Of a stretch of 64,000 bases of DNA, positions 1-8,659 are shown in pieces. Within the stretch, counting starts at the first letter, position 1. Each line of letters begins with the position of its first letter. The position numbers and the translations under genes are program-made. The stretch comes from Amycolatopsis sp. 195334CR (GTDB taxonomy: Bacteria > Actinomycetota > Actinomycetes > Mycobacteriales > Pseudonocardiaceae): assembly GCF_017309385.1 (NCBI RefSeq), contig NZ_JAFJMJ010000002.1, positions 2,976,001-3,040,000 on the forward strand, written 5' to 3'. Under the pieces are notes generated by a model. That model made no database searches. It was not told where the DNA came from and worked only from the letters and a program-made list of their open reading frames with translations.

Positions 1-592
1 CCGCGCCCAGTTCGCGCAGCAGGTCGTGCTTGCCGGCGCTGGCCGTGCCGATGACGTGCGCGCCGCGCGCCTTGGCGATCTGCACGGCCAGGTGGCCGAC
101 TCCCCCGGCGGCGGCGTGGATCAGGACCCGCTGCCCCGGCCGCACGTCCGCGGTGTCGACGAGTGCCTGGTGGGCGGTGAGCGCGGCGAGCGGCAACGCG
201 GCGGCCTGCAGGTGATCGATGACCGCCGGTTTGCGGGCGAACGCCCGGGCGGTGCCCGTGGCGTACTCGGCGTAGGCACCCGCACCGTGCGGGTAGGGCA
301 GCATGCCGAACACCTCGTCGCCCGGCTTGAACAGGGTGACCCCGGCGCTGACCTCCTCGACGACCCCGGAGACGTCCCAGCCCAGCACCGGCACGGGCAC
401 CGGGCTCACCGACCTGCCGGCGCGGTGCTTCCAGTCGGTCGGATTGACGCCCGCCGCGTGCACGCGGACGAGGATCTCGCTCGGGCCCGGCGCCGGCCGC
501 GGCCGCTCGACCTCCTTCAGCACCTCCGGGCCACCGAAGTCGTCCTGGCTGATGGCGCGCATGGTGGCGCTGTTCGCGGTGTTCTCAGTCAT
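1..592 (-). CDS. Zinc-independent NADPH:quinone reductase-type oxidoreductase (partial)
   Basis: Medium-chain dehydrogenase/reductase of the quinone oxidoreductase class; the family reduces quinones or enones with NADPH in the cytoplasm. Reading the minus strand from ATG at 592 gives MTENTANSATMRAISQDDFG, then a GroES-like part with HAAGVNPTDWK and GDEVFGM, then the start of the Rossmann part with HAAAGGVGHLAVQIAKARGA, whose AxxGxxG loop binds NADPH. No zinc-ligand cysteine cluster is visible, which fits the zinc-free subgroup. A GGGG ribosome site lies just upstream. The C-terminal half is cut off by the window edge. It is divergent from the AraC-type regulator at 685, with 92 bp between them, so the regulator may control it (inference). 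Confidence 0.88.
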   Translation of the reverse strand, partial: MTENTANSATMRAISQDDFGGPEVLKEVERPRPAPGPSEILVRVHAAGVNPTDWKHRAGRSVSPVPVPVLGWDVSGVVEEVSAGVTLFKPGDEVFGMLPYPHGAGAYAEYATGTARAFARKPAVIDHLQAAALPLAALTAHQALVDTADVRPGQRVLIHAAAGGVGHLAVQIAKARGAHVIGTASAGKHDLLRELGA

Positions 593-684
593 GTCCCCAG
601 CCTGGCGTGCGGGCGGGTGCCCCAGCAATGGCAAGATGGTCATCATCCGATGGAATCCTGCCAACCGCCAGGAGGAACCCCGCC

Positions 685-1647
685 ATGGCATCCGCGCACC
701 GTGTGGTGACCCTCGCGCTCGACGGGGTGTACCCCTTCGAACTCGGTATGCCGAGCCGGATCTTCGGCGCGGCCGACGGCCGCTACGAAGTGCTGACCTG
801 CACCGTCGACGGGCAGCCGGTGCGGACGGCCGCCGACTTCGCCATCACCGTCGAACACGGCCCCGAGGTGCTGCGCGCCGCCGACACCGTGGTGATCACG
901 TCGTTCGGCACCTCCCCCACCGCGGCGGAACTGTCCTCGGGACGCCTACCCGAACCGGTGGCGGCGGCCCTCGCGCTGATCCCCTCCGGCACCCGGCTCG
1001 TCTCCATCTGCACCGGTGCCTTCGTGCTCGCCGCGGCCGGCCTGCTGAACGGTCGCCGGGCCACCACGCACTGGCAACTGGCCGAACAACTCGGGCGCCT
1101 GTTCCCCACCGTCGACGTGGACCCGGACGTGTTGTTCGTCGACGACGGCGACATCCTCACCTCGGCCGGTGCCGCGTCCGGCATCGACGTCTGCCTGCAC
1201 CTCGTGCGCAAGGACCACGGCAGTGAAATCGCCAACCGGGTGGCACGCCGCTGTGTCGTGCCACCGTGGCGGGAGGGCGGGCAGGCCCAGTACATCGAAA
1301 CCCCGATCCCCAGCACACCGGGGGACGGCACCGCGGCCACCCGCCACTGGGTCCTCGAACGCTTGCACGAACCGCTCAGCCTGACCGACCTCGCGCACCA
1401 CGCGCGGATGAGCGTGCGCACCTTCGCCCGCCGCTTCACCGGCGAAGTCGGGATGAGCCCGGGCCGCTGGATCATCCAGCAGCGCGTGGCCCGCGCACGC
1501 CACCTCCTCGAATCCAGCGAACTCCCCGTCGACGAAATCGCCACTCAGGTCGGCTTCGCCACGGGCATCTCCCTACGCCAGCACCTCCACGCGGCGATCG
1601 GGGTCTCCCCCTTGGCGTATCGGCGGACGTTCCAGGCAAAGCGCTAG
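685..1647 (+). CDS. GlxA-family AraC transcriptional regulator (DJ-1/PfpI-like + AraC HTH)
   Basis: Regulator of 320 aa. The N-terminal ~190 residues form a DJ-1/PfpI (class I glutamine amidotransferase-like) sensor fold; the stretch VSICTGAFVLAAAGLL holds the nucleophile-elbow Cys typical of the fold. The C-terminal ~100 residues carry two AraC helix-turn-helix motifs (LTDLAHHARMSVRTFARRF and VDEIATQVGFATGISLRQH). The start at 685 is chosen because GGAGGA sits 9 bases upstream; the open frame continues further 5' without a better site. It lies divergent to the quinone reductase, a common arrangement for local control. The effector is unknown. Confidence 0.93.
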   Translation: MASAHRVVTLALDGVYPFELGMPSRIFGAADGRYEVLTCTVDGQPVRTAADFAITVEHGPEVLRAADTVVITSFGTSPTAAELSSGRLPEPVAAALALIPSGTRLVSICTGAFVLAAAGLLNGRRATTHWQLAEQLGRLFPTVDVDPDVLFVDDGDILTSAGAASGIDVCLHLVRKDHGSEIANRVARRCVVPPWREGGQAQYIETPIPSTPGDGTAATRHWVLERLHEPLSLTDLAHHARMSVRTFARRFTGEVGMSPGRWIIQQRVARARHLLESSELPVDEIATQVGFATGISLRQHLHAAIGVSPLAYRRTFQAKR

Positions 1648-1688
1648 GAGCCGGGCAACGCGCTGTCCCCAGTCCCACCCGCCGAACA

Positions 1689-1726
1689 TGGGTCGGTCAC
1701 CGCGGTGATCCCGCGCGGCCGACCCA
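1689..1726. terminator. Stem-loop downstream of the GlxA-type regulator
   Basis: TGGGTCGG at 1689-1696 pairs with CCGACCCA at 1719-1726 (8-bp stem), and the loop itself contains the perfect 12-bp palindrome TCACCGCGGTGA at 1697-1708. It lies 42 bases after the regulator stop. There is no T-run, as is usual in actinomycete terminators, so this is only a plausible terminator. The rest of the 342-base gap 1648-1989 shows no gene; it must hold the promoter of the arabinofuranosidase, but I see no convincing -35/-10 pair. Confidence 0.4.
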
Positions 1727-1989
1727 GGATCGCGTGCAGGTGACCGGGTTCAGCCATCGGGGCGCGCGCAACGCCAGGTCAGCGTCGTGTGGTCCGCCTC
1801 GCGGGCGGCTTGCCCGGCGTCCGGCTCAGCGGACGGCACAAGGTTCGGGATCCTGGCCGCGTCTTGACTGCGCCGAGGTTGTCCTCGACCCTCGCTTCGG
1901 TGCGGGATTCCGCGACGCCTGCCCGGCGACGTCCACAATGGACCAACACCGGCGGTTGCCCGTATTCGTGATCACCGAAGGAGTGCGGG

Positions 1990-4311
1990 ATGTCTTCCTC
2001 GTTCAGCCGGCGGCGGCTGCTGCAAGCCACCGGGGCCGCGGCGGTCGCCTCGGCCGCGGGGTACTACGCCGGCGGCTCGACGGCCCACGCGGCGATCGCT
2101 CCGGTCCGGCCGGACCTCGGGGTGTCCGCGCATCCCTTCCAGCTCGGCCAGGTGCGGCTGACCGCGAGCCGGTGGCTGGACAACCAGAACCGCACGGTGA
2201 ACTACCTGCGGTTCGTCAACGTCGACCGGTTGCTGTACAACTTCCGGGCCAACCACCGGCTGCCCACCCACGGCGCCGCCGCCAACGGCGGCTGGGACGC
2301 GCCGACGTTCCCGTTCCGCACCCACATGCAGGGGCACTTCCTCACCGCCTGGGCGCAGGTGTACGCCCTGACCGGGGACACCGCCTGCCGGGACAAGGCC
2401 GGCCACATGGTGGCGGAGCTGGCCAAGTGCCAGGCCAACAACGGTGCCGCCGGGTTCAACAGCGGGTACCTGTCCGGCTTCCCCGAGGCCGACTTCACCG
2501 CGCTGGAGGCGCGGACCCTGAACAACGGCAACGTGCCCTACTACTGCATCCACAAGACGATGGCCGGTCTGCTGGACGTGTGGCGCCTCATGGAGAACAC
2601 GCAGGCGCGCGACGTGTTGTTGCGGCTGGCCGGGTGGGTCGACTGGCGCACCGGCAGGCTGACCACCCAGCAGATGCAGACCATGCTGCAGACGGAGTTC
2701 GGTGGCATGAACGCCGTGCTGGCCGACCTGTACCAGCAAACCGGCGACTCGCGGTGGCTCACCGCCGCCCAGCGGTTCGACCACGCCGCGGTGTTCACCC
2801 CGCTCGCGGCCAACCAGGACCAGCTCAACGGACTGCACGCCAACACGCAGGTGCCCAAGTGGATCGGTGCCGCCAGGGAGTACAAGGCCACCGGCACCAC
2901 CCGCTACCGGGACATCGCCGCCAACGCCTGGAACATCTGCGTCGACGCGCACACCTACGTGATCGGCGGCAACAGCCAGGCCGAGCACTTCCGCCCGCCC
3001 AACGCCATCGCCGGTTACCTCAGCAAGGACACCTGCGAAAGCTGCAACACCTACAACATGCTCCAGCTCACCCGGGAGCTGTTCGCGCTGGACCCCGGCC
3101 GGGTCCAGCTGTTCGACTACTACGAGCGGGCGTGGCTGAACCAGATGATCGGCCAGCAGAACCCGGCCGACGCCCACGGGCACGTCACCTACTTCACCCC
3201 GCTCAACCCGGGCGGCCGCCGCGGGGTGGGACCGGCGTGGGGCGGCGGCACGTGGAGCACCGACTACGACTCCTTCTGGTGCTGCCAGGGCACGGGCCTG
3301 GAGATGCACACGGCGCTGATGGACTCCGTCTACTTCCACGACGGCACGACGTTGATCGTGAACATGTTCCTGCCCTCGGTGCTCACCTGGTCGCAGCGCG
3401 GGATCACGGTCACCCAGACCACGTCGTACCCGGTCGGTGACACCACCACCCTGCAGGTCACCGGCAACGTCAGCGGCACGTGGCCGATGCGCCTCCGCAT
3501 CCCCGGCTGGACCACCGGGGCCACCATCAGCGTCAACGGCGCGGTCCAGAACATCTCCACCACGCCGGGCAGTTACGCCACGTTGACCCGCTCGTGGAGC
3601 CCCGGCGACACGGTCACCCTCCGGCTGCCGATGCGCATCATCCTGCGGCAGGCCAACGACAACGCGAACGTCGCCGCGGTCACCTACGGCCCCACGGTGC
3701 TGTCCGGGAACTACGGGAACACCTCGCTCAGCTCCCTGCCGGCACTGAACACCGCTTCGATCACCAGGACCAGCACCAGCTCGCTCGCCTTCACCGCCAC
3801 GGCGAACGGCTCCACGGTCAATCTGGGCCCCTTCTACGACGCCCACGGCCACAACTACAGCGTCTACTGGAACACCAGCGGCCAGGGTGGTGGCACTTCC
3901 CGCCTGGTCAACGTGGGCAGTGGGCTGGTGCTGGGCATCCAGGACATGTCCACCGCCGACGGCGGCCGCGCGCTGCAGTGGCACGACTCGGGCACCGCGG
4001 ACCACAACTGGGAGATCGTCGCCGACGGCAACGCGGTCCGCTTCCGCAACGCCAACAGCGGCAAGGTGCTCGGGGTGCGGGATATGTCCACAGCGGACAA
4101 CGCGCACGTCCTGCAGTGGTCGGACAACGGCACCGCCGATCACCGGTGGACGCTGCTCGACCAGGGAGACGGGACGTACAAGATCCGCAACGCGCACAGC
4201 GGCAAACTGCTCGGCATCGAAAACAACTCCGCGAGCGCGGGTGCCTTCGCGGTCCAGGACTCCGACAACGGAACCGCCGACAACCGATGGCGCGTCATGG
4301 GCGGCAACTAG
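1990..4311 (+). CDS. Secreted GH127-type beta-L-arabinofuranosidase with C-terminal ricin-type lectin domain
   Basis: Exported glycosidase of 773 aa expected to release L-arabinofuranose from plant glycans. The N-terminus has a Tat signal (SRRRLLQATGAAA) ending near AHA. The catalytic part (about 40-590) shows the GH127 zinc/thiolate site known from bifidobacterial HypBA1: E332 in GGNSQAEHF as likely acid/base, E350 and C352 in CESCNTYN, and C431/C432 in FWCCQGTG, with C431 the likely nucleophile. From about 638 to the end are repeated Q-x-W beta-trefoil units (CBM13/ricin B type), probably for carbohydrate binding. AAGGAG precedes the ATG. It stands alone, with no transporter or regulator beside it. 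Confidence 0.93.
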   Translation: MSSSFSRRRLLQATGAAAVASAAGYYAGGSTAHAAIAPVRPDLGVSAHPFQLGQVRLTASRWLDNQNRTVNYLRFVNVDRLLYNFRANHRLPTHGAAANGGWDAPTFPFRTHMQGHFLTAWAQVYALTGDTACRDKAGHMVAELAKCQANNGAAGFNSGYLSGFPEADFTALEARTLNNGNVPYYCIHKTMAGLLDVWRLMENTQARDVLLRLAGWVDWRTGRLTTQQMQTMLQTEFGGMNAVLADLYQQTGDSRWLTAAQRFDHAAVFTPLAANQDQLNGLHANTQVPKWIGAAREYKATGTTRYRDIAANAWNICVDAHTYVIGGNSQAEHFRPPNAIAGYLSKDTCESCNTYNMLQLTRELFALDPGRVQLFDYYERAWLNQMIGQQNPADAHGHVTYFTPLNPGGRRGVGPAWGGGTWSTDYDSFWCCQGTGLEMHTALMDSVYFHDGTTLIVNMFLPSVLTWSQRGITVTQTTSYPVGDTTTLQVTGNVSGTWPMRLRIPGWTTGATISVNGAVQNISTTPGSYATLTRSWSPGDTVTLRLPMRIILRQANDNANVAAVTYGPTVLSGNYGNTSLSSLPALNTASITRTSTSSLAFTATANGSTVNLGPFYDAHGHNYSVYWNTSGQGGGTSRLVNVGSGLVLGIQDMSTADGGRALQWHDSGTADHNWEIVADGNAVRFRNANSGKVLGVRDMSTADNAHVLQWSDNGTADHRWTLLDQGDGTYKIRNAHSGKLLGIENNSASAGAFAVQDSDNGTADNRWRVMGGN

Positions 4312-4433
4312 GGCAGATCGCCGGTAACGCCACCACGTCGGCCGGGCCACGGAGACCCTTGACAACGGGCTTGGCTGAGCGGCAACCGGTCCCGCGGTCG
4401 CTGCCTGCGTCATCCGGGTTCGCCGAGCTGCGG

Positions 4434-4456
4434 TTGCCGCGCCACGCCGGCGGCAA
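4434..4456. terminator. Hairpin in the convergent gap
   Basis: TTGCCG (4434-4439) can pair with CGGCAA (4451-4456) across an 11-base GC-rich loop. It sits between the convergent ends of the GH127 gene and the TetR gene (gap 4312-4460), where a bidirectional terminator would be useful. The stem is short and there is no T-run. Confidence 0.28.
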
Positions 4457-4460
4457 GCCG

Positions 4461-5018
4461 TCAGCCGAAGAGGGTGGTCAGGCGGTGGTCGACCAGTGCC
4501 ACGGCCTCGGCGGTGGTGTAGGTACCGACGAGCAAGCCCAGCGCCAGACCGGTGACCATCGCCAGCAGACCGTCCACTTCGGTCAGTGCGGCCGGGTGGT
4601 CCAGCGCGGGCGCGAGCTGCCCCGCCAGTTCGCGGGGGATCCGGTTGAGCAGGGCCGCGACGCGTGCGTCGGTGATCGCGTGGGCGAGGTAGGCGTGGTG
4701 CACCGCGGTCAGCAGCCGGCTGCGCTCGTCGACCGCTAGCAGGCCGAGCAGGGCGGCGCGGAGCACGGCCCGCGGCCCGGAGGCCGCCTCGATCTCGCCC
4801 CGGAGCCGGTCCGACGCGACTTCGATCAGGTGCCGCAGGCCGTACTCGAGCATTTCCTCCTTGGCCGGGAAGTAGTACTGCACCAGGTTCATCGACATGC
4901 CCGCCTCGGCGGCCACCCGGCGCAGGGTGACCGCGCCCAGCCCTTCCGCCCTGGCGATCTCCCAGAGCGCGCCGGTGATCTCCCGGCGCCGTTGCTCGTG
5001 ATCCACGCGTTTCGGCAC
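4461..5018 (-). CDS. TetR-family transcriptional regulator
   Basis: Repressor-type protein of 185 aa. The N-terminal HTH is clear: REITGALWEIARAEGLGAVTLRRVAAEAGMSMNLVQYYFPAKEEM, with the YYF recognition-helix end typical of TetR. The C-terminal ligand domain has two long hydrophobic helices (LLAMVTGLALGLLVGTYT). It is divergent from the alpha/beta hydrolase that begins by 5084, the usual layout for a TetR and its target. The ligand is unknown. Confidence 0.92.
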   Translation of the reverse strand: MPKRVDHEQRRREITGALWEIARAEGLGAVTLRRVAAEAGMSMNLVQYYFPAKEEMLEYGLRHLIEVASDRLRGEIEAASGPRAVLRAALLGLLAVDERSRLLTAVHHAYLAHAITDARVAALLNRIPRELAGQLAPALDHPAALTEVDGLLAMVTGLALGLLVGTYTTAEAVALVDHRLTTLFG

Positions 5019-5083
5019 GGCTGCTGGACTGGCCGCAGCCCCGCGAAGAGCTGACGATCGAAACCAGCTACGGCTCGACGAAC

Positions 5084-5818
5084 GTGCGGCGCAGCGGCAG
5101 CGACACCGGCGTGCCGCTGGTCCTCCTGCACGGCGTCATGGCGACTTCGCTGTCGTTCCAGGCGCACGCCGCCGAACTGGGCGTGCACCACCCGGTCTAC
5201 GCCGTGGACTCGCTGGGCGAGCCGGGGCGCAGCGTGCAGACCGCGCCGCTGCCCGATCCGGAGTCCGTGGCGGACTGGCTCGACCAGGTGCTCGCCGCGC
5301 TGGGCCACGAACGCGTGCACCTGGCCGGGGTCTCGCGCGGCGGGTGGCTGGCGCTGAACCAGGCGATCCGCCGCCCGCGGCGGCTTTCCGGGGTGACGGC
5401 GGTGGATCCCGGCGGGCTCGCGGACCTCGGGCTCAAGCAGCACCTGTGGCTGGCCGCCGGGCTCGGCCTGATGCTCTCCCCGACGGTGCTCCGGCGGCGG
5501 TTCGCGAAAACGAGCTTCAGCGCCTTCCTCGACGACACCGTCCGGCGGATCACGCTGGCGCAGTTTTCCCACCGCACCAAGGCGTTCATGTTCGACACGC
5601 TGACCGAGGACCAATGGCGGTCGCTGCGCGTACCGGTCGACCTCGTGCTCGGCGGGCGCAGCGTGCTCTACGACGCGGAACGGCAGGCGCGGCGCATCGC
5701 GGCGCTTTCGCCGAGTGTGCGCGTCGAGGTCGTGCCCGATGCGGCGCACGGCATCGAGCTGATGGACCTGGTCACCGATCGGGCGTTGCGCGCATCGGGC
5801 AGCTCGCCGGAAAGCTGA
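5084..5818 (+). CDS. Alpha/beta hydrolase, apparently lacking a normal start codon
   Basis: Serine hydrolase of the alpha/beta fold: oxyanion motif LLHGVMATS, nucleophile elbow VSRGG (with Arg, not the usual Gly or His, after Ser), and a C-terminal AAHG holding the likely catalytic His. GTG at 5084 is the first usable start, but the same frame is open from 4979 and reads WPQPREELTIETSYGSTNV immediately upstream. That is the conserved N-terminal strand of this family, yet no ATG, GTG or TTG lies between 4979 and 5084, only CTG at 5021 and 5024. Either a CTG start is used, or the 5' end was lost when the gap to the divergent TetR gene shrank. Substrate unknown. Confidence 0.75.
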   Translation: MRRSGSDTGVPLVLLHGVMATSLSFQAHAAELGVHHPVYAVDSLGEPGRSVQTAPLPDPESVADWLDQVLAALGHERVHLAGVSRGGWLALNQAIRRPRRLSGVTAVDPGGLADLGLKQHLWLAAGLGLMLSPTVLRRRFAKTSFSAFLDDTVRRITLAQFSHRTKAFMFDTLTEDQWRSLRVPVDLVLGGRSVLYDAERQARRIAALSPSVRVEVVPDAAHGIELMDLVTDRALRASGSSPES

Positions 5819-5850
5819 ATTCCAGCACGGAGGTCCTCTGTAGAACGGTG

Positions 5851-5892
5851 GCGCAGGTGTGACACGGCAAGGCTTTTGCGTCACACCTGCGC
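5851..5892. promoter_or_regulatory. Perfect 13-bp inverted repeat upstream of the small gene at 5913
   Basis: GCGCAGGTGTGAC at 5851-5863 is repeated in exact inverted form, GTCACACCTGCGC, at 5880-5892, separated by 16 bases that include TTTT. It lies 32 bases after the hydrolase stop and 20 bases before the next likely start. It could be an operator with half sites about 29 bases apart (centre to centre), or a transcription terminator for the hydrolase. The length and exactness of the arms make chance unlikely. Confidence 0.6.
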
Positions 5893-5912
5893 GGGTAGGG
5901 CATGATGTTCGC

Positions 5913-6254
5913 GTGAACACCAACCCCGAGAAGGAGCTGCGCGAGGTCCGCGAGCTGCTGGCGAGCTTCACCACGCCGGCGTGCATCCGCCGCACAGCCG
6001 AGCTGGCCGGGGCCGTCGACAGGATCAGTTCCTGCGCCGCCGAACTACCGGAGGCGAACCACCTCCGCCACTGCCTCACCACCGCGGTCGACGCCATCCA
6101 CGGGGCCAGGAGAGCGGCGAAGGTCCACCGGCGCAACCCGTTGACCCGGCCCCTCTCCCAGTCGCTGTTCGCACTGAAGACGGGAACCGCGCTGGGCGCG
6201 GTCGAGCAGGCGCTGGAAGAGCTGGAAGCGGCAGACTCCCTGTCCGTCCTTTGA
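5913..6254 (+). CDS. Hypothetical small cytoplasmic protein upstream of the NACHT gene
   Basis: Not recognised. GTG at 5913 gives 113 aa beginning VNTNPEKELREVRELLASF; the frame is open to GTG at 5859, but that start lies inside the inverted repeat, so 5913 is preferred. The protein looks all-helical and charged, with no signal peptide or membrane segment and one Cys pair spread over the middle (CIRRT and SSCAAEL). It ends 54 bases before the XRE-NACHT gene on the same strand, so the two may be co-transcribed and the small protein may be a partner or antagonist of the NACHT protein (inference only). Confidence 0.6.
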   Translation: MNTNPEKELREVRELLASFTTPACIRRTAELAGAVDRISSCAAELPEANHLRHCLTTAVDAIHGARRAAKVHRRNPLTRPLSQSLFALKTGTALGAVEQALEELEAADSLSVL

Positions 6255-6308
6255 GGACAACCGTCCCGCCCGCGTCCGAAAAAGGTACACGTCGAAGGGT
6301 CGTCTCCC

Positions 6309-8654
6309 GTGGCAAGTCGGTTCGGCGTCCTCCTGCGCGACATTCGGCGCCGCGCCGAACTCACCCAGGAGGAGCTGGCCGCGCGGTCCGGCATCGGGGT
6401 GCGCACCATCCGGCGGCTCGAGACCGGCGGGGGCAACGACCCGCGCATCGGCACGGTGACCTTGCTCGCCGACGCACTCGGCGTCACCCCGCGCGAGCGC
6501 CGCGACCTCCTCTCCGCCGCCGACGGCAGGCCTGAATCCGAGGCCGTCGAGCCGGTCACGCCCTCGTCGGATGGACCGGTGGTCCCGACGCCCGCCCTCG
6601 TCCGCACCGTCCCCGCCGAGGTGTCGGCCGCGGCCGACCACCTGGCCACGATCATCGCCGCCCGGCTCCGGCGCGAAGAGGAACTGCGCCGCGTGCACGA
6701 CCCCTTCCCGCTGCCCGTCCGCTGGCGGACCGCCGCGGACCGGCTCGCCGACCACTGGGACAACATCTGCCGCGTTCCGCACGGCGTGACCGCGACCCCG
6801 CTGGACCTCACCGGCGAAGTCGGCGACATCACGCGCGCCTACCGCGCCATCCCCTCGCGACGGCTGGTGGTGCTGGGCCGAGCCGGCGCGGGCAAGACCG
6901 TGCTGACCCTGCGGTTCGTCCTCGACGCGCTGGCCGCCCGCCAACCCGGGGGCGCCGTCCCGGTGATCTTCAACATCGGCTCGTGGGACCCGGCCACGAT
7001 GCCGCTGCGCACCTGGCTCGTCGAGACACTCCAGCGCGACCACCCCGGTCTCTCCGCCGCCGCTCCCGGCGGTTCGACGCTGGCGGCCGTGCTGACCGAC
7101 ACCGAACGCATCCTGCCCGTGCTCGACGGCTTCGACGAGATCGCCGAGGGCCTGCACCGCCCAGCCCTCGAAGCGCTCAACTCCCTGTCCAGGCCGCTGC
7201 TGCTGACCAGCCGCTTCGACGAGTACGAGCGCGCGGTCACCACGGTCGACGTGCTGACCTCGGCGGCCGTGGTCGAACTGACCGACCTAACCCCCGACGA
7301 CCTCACCGGCTACCTGCCCCGGACCGCCCGCCGCACCACCTCCGGCGACGGGACCACGGCCTGGGACCCGGTCTTGGCCGAGTTGCGCGACCCGGCCGCC
7401 GGGAGCCCCGCCGCGAACCTCGCCGAGGTCCTGCGCACCCCGCTCATGGTCGGCCTGGCCCGCGCGGTCTACAGCGACCCCCGCGACCGCGACCCGGCGG
7501 ACCTGCTGGACCCCAGCCGGTTCCCGACGGCACACGCCATCGAAGAGCACCTGCTCGACACCTTCCTCCCCACCGTCTACAACGGACAGCAGGAAACCGC
7601 GCCCGGCCTCGGCGACGACGCCAGGCAGCGCTGGGATCTCGACGAGGTCCGCCACTGGCTGGGCTTTCTCGCCGACGACCTCGACCGCCGGGGCACCGGC
7701 GATCTCGAATGGTGGCGGCTGGGCAGTTCGGCCATCAGCCGTCGATCGCGCGCCCTCATGGTGACGGCGTCCGCGTGGCTGGCCACGGCGCTGGTCGTGT
7801 GGCTGGTGTACAGCCCGCTCAACACGCTCATGACCGGTGCGCCGCTACGGCCGTACGTCATCTTCCTCGACGGGCTCGTCGTCGGCCCGGTGATCGCGGT
7901 CCCGTTCGGCTTGCTGTACTGGTTCGTCGTGCTCCGCAAGAGCGAGATCGTCGAGCCGACAAGGGTTCGCGTCCGGCTGTTCGACCGGTCGAAACGACAA
8001 CCCGGTTTCCGGCGAAGGGCCGCCGCGAGGTTCGTGGCCGGCACCATCGGCGGCACGCTGGCCGGGTTCGCCTACTCGCTGGCGGGTTTCCTCGCGAAGA
8101 CACCGGACCGGCCCACCACGGACGACCCCGGGCTGCTCGTCGACGCCGTCATCGTCGGCCTCACCTTCGGCCCGGCCTGCGGGGCGCTGCTCGCGCTCGT
8201 GGCGCTGCTGGAAGCGCCCGCCAACCTGACCACCAGCAGTCCCGCCGATCTCCTCGCCGCCAACCGCACGACCGCGTTGCGCCTCACCGGACTGCTCTCC
8301 GTCGCGCTCGGGGTCGCCATCGGCTTCGGCGGCCTCGCCGTGACCAGCGCGCTCGAAGTCGTCGCGGGCAAGCCCCTGAACGTCGACTGGACCGTCACCG
8401 ACGGCCTGCTGCTCGGGATCACCGCGGGCTTCCGCGTCGGGCTCGCCTACCTCGTCGCCTTCACCGCGTGGGGCCAGTGGCTGGTCTTCACCCGCTTCCG
8501 GCTCCCGCTCCGCCGGAAACTTCCGTGGGCCGTCAACGCATTCCTCGACGACGCCTACCGCCGCGGCGTGCTGCGGCAGTCAGGGGCCGTCTACCAGTTC
8601 CGGCACGCCCGCCTCCAGGAGCACTTCGCCAAGGCCTACCGCGCCAAGCGTTAG
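6309..8654 (+). CDS. XRE-HTH / NACHT NTPase with multi-pass C-terminal membrane domain
   Basis: STAND NTPase of 781 aa. Residues 1-65 are an XRE/Cro HTH (LTQEELAARSGIGVRTIRRLE). The NACHT domain has Walker A GRAGAGKT at 190-197 and Walker B ILPVLDGFDE at 268-277; the second acidic residues and the Gly-Phe-Asp-Glu form fit NACHT. From about 480 to 740 there are roughly six hydrophobic helices (for example MVTASAWLATALVVWLV and VDAVIVGLTFGPACGALLAL), so the C-terminus is membrane-embedded. The end, VYQFRHARLQEHFAK, is the helical tail common in actinobacterial NACHT proteins. Bacterial NACHT proteins can be phage-defence NLRs; here the effector could act on the membrane. DNA binding and defence are both inferred. 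GTG start. Confidence 0.87.
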   Translation: MASRFGVLLRDIRRRAELTQEELAARSGIGVRTIRRLETGGGNDPRIGTVTLLADALGVTPRERRDLLSAADGRPESEAVEPVTPSSDGPVVPTPALVRTVPAEVSAAADHLATIIAARLRREEELRRVHDPFPLPVRWRTAADRLADHWDNICRVPHGVTATPLDLTGEVGDITRAYRAIPSRRLVVLGRAGAGKTVLTLRFVLDALAARQPGGAVPVIFNIGSWDPATMPLRTWLVETLQRDHPGLSAAAPGGSTLAAVLTDTERILPVLDGFDEIAEGLHRPALEALNSLSRPLLLTSRFDEYERAVTTVDVLTSAAVVELTDLTPDDLTGYLPRTARRTTSGDGTTAWDPVLAELRDPAAGSPAANLAEVLRTPLMVGLARAVYSDPRDRDPADLLDPSRFPTAHAIEEHLLDTFLPTVYNGQQETAPGLGDDARQRWDLDEVRHWLGFLADDLDRRGTGDLEWWRLGSSAISRRSRALMVTASAWLATALVVWLVYSPLNTLMTGAPLRPYVIFLDGLVVGPVIAVPFGLLYWFVVLRKSEIVEPTRVRVRLFDRSKRQPGFRRRAAARFVAGTIGGTLAGFAYSLAGFLAKTPDRPTTDDPGLLVDAVIVGLTFGPACGALLALVALLEAPANLTTSSPADLLAANRTTALRLTGLLSVALGVAIGFGGLAVTSALEVVAGKPLNVDWTVTDGLLLGITAGFRVGLAYLVAFTAWGQWLVFTRFRLPLRRKLPWAVNAFLDDAYRRGVLRQSGAVYQFRHARLQEHFAKAYRAKR

Positions 8655-8659
8655 ACCTG

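Noticed and set aside
1972..4413. Long minus-strand open frame (813 codons) opposite the GH127 gene
   Set aside because: It is the antisense shadow of a high-GC gene; the product is Val/Gly/Arg-rich low-complexity sequence without domains, while the plus strand encodes a complete GH127 enzyme with all catalytic residues.
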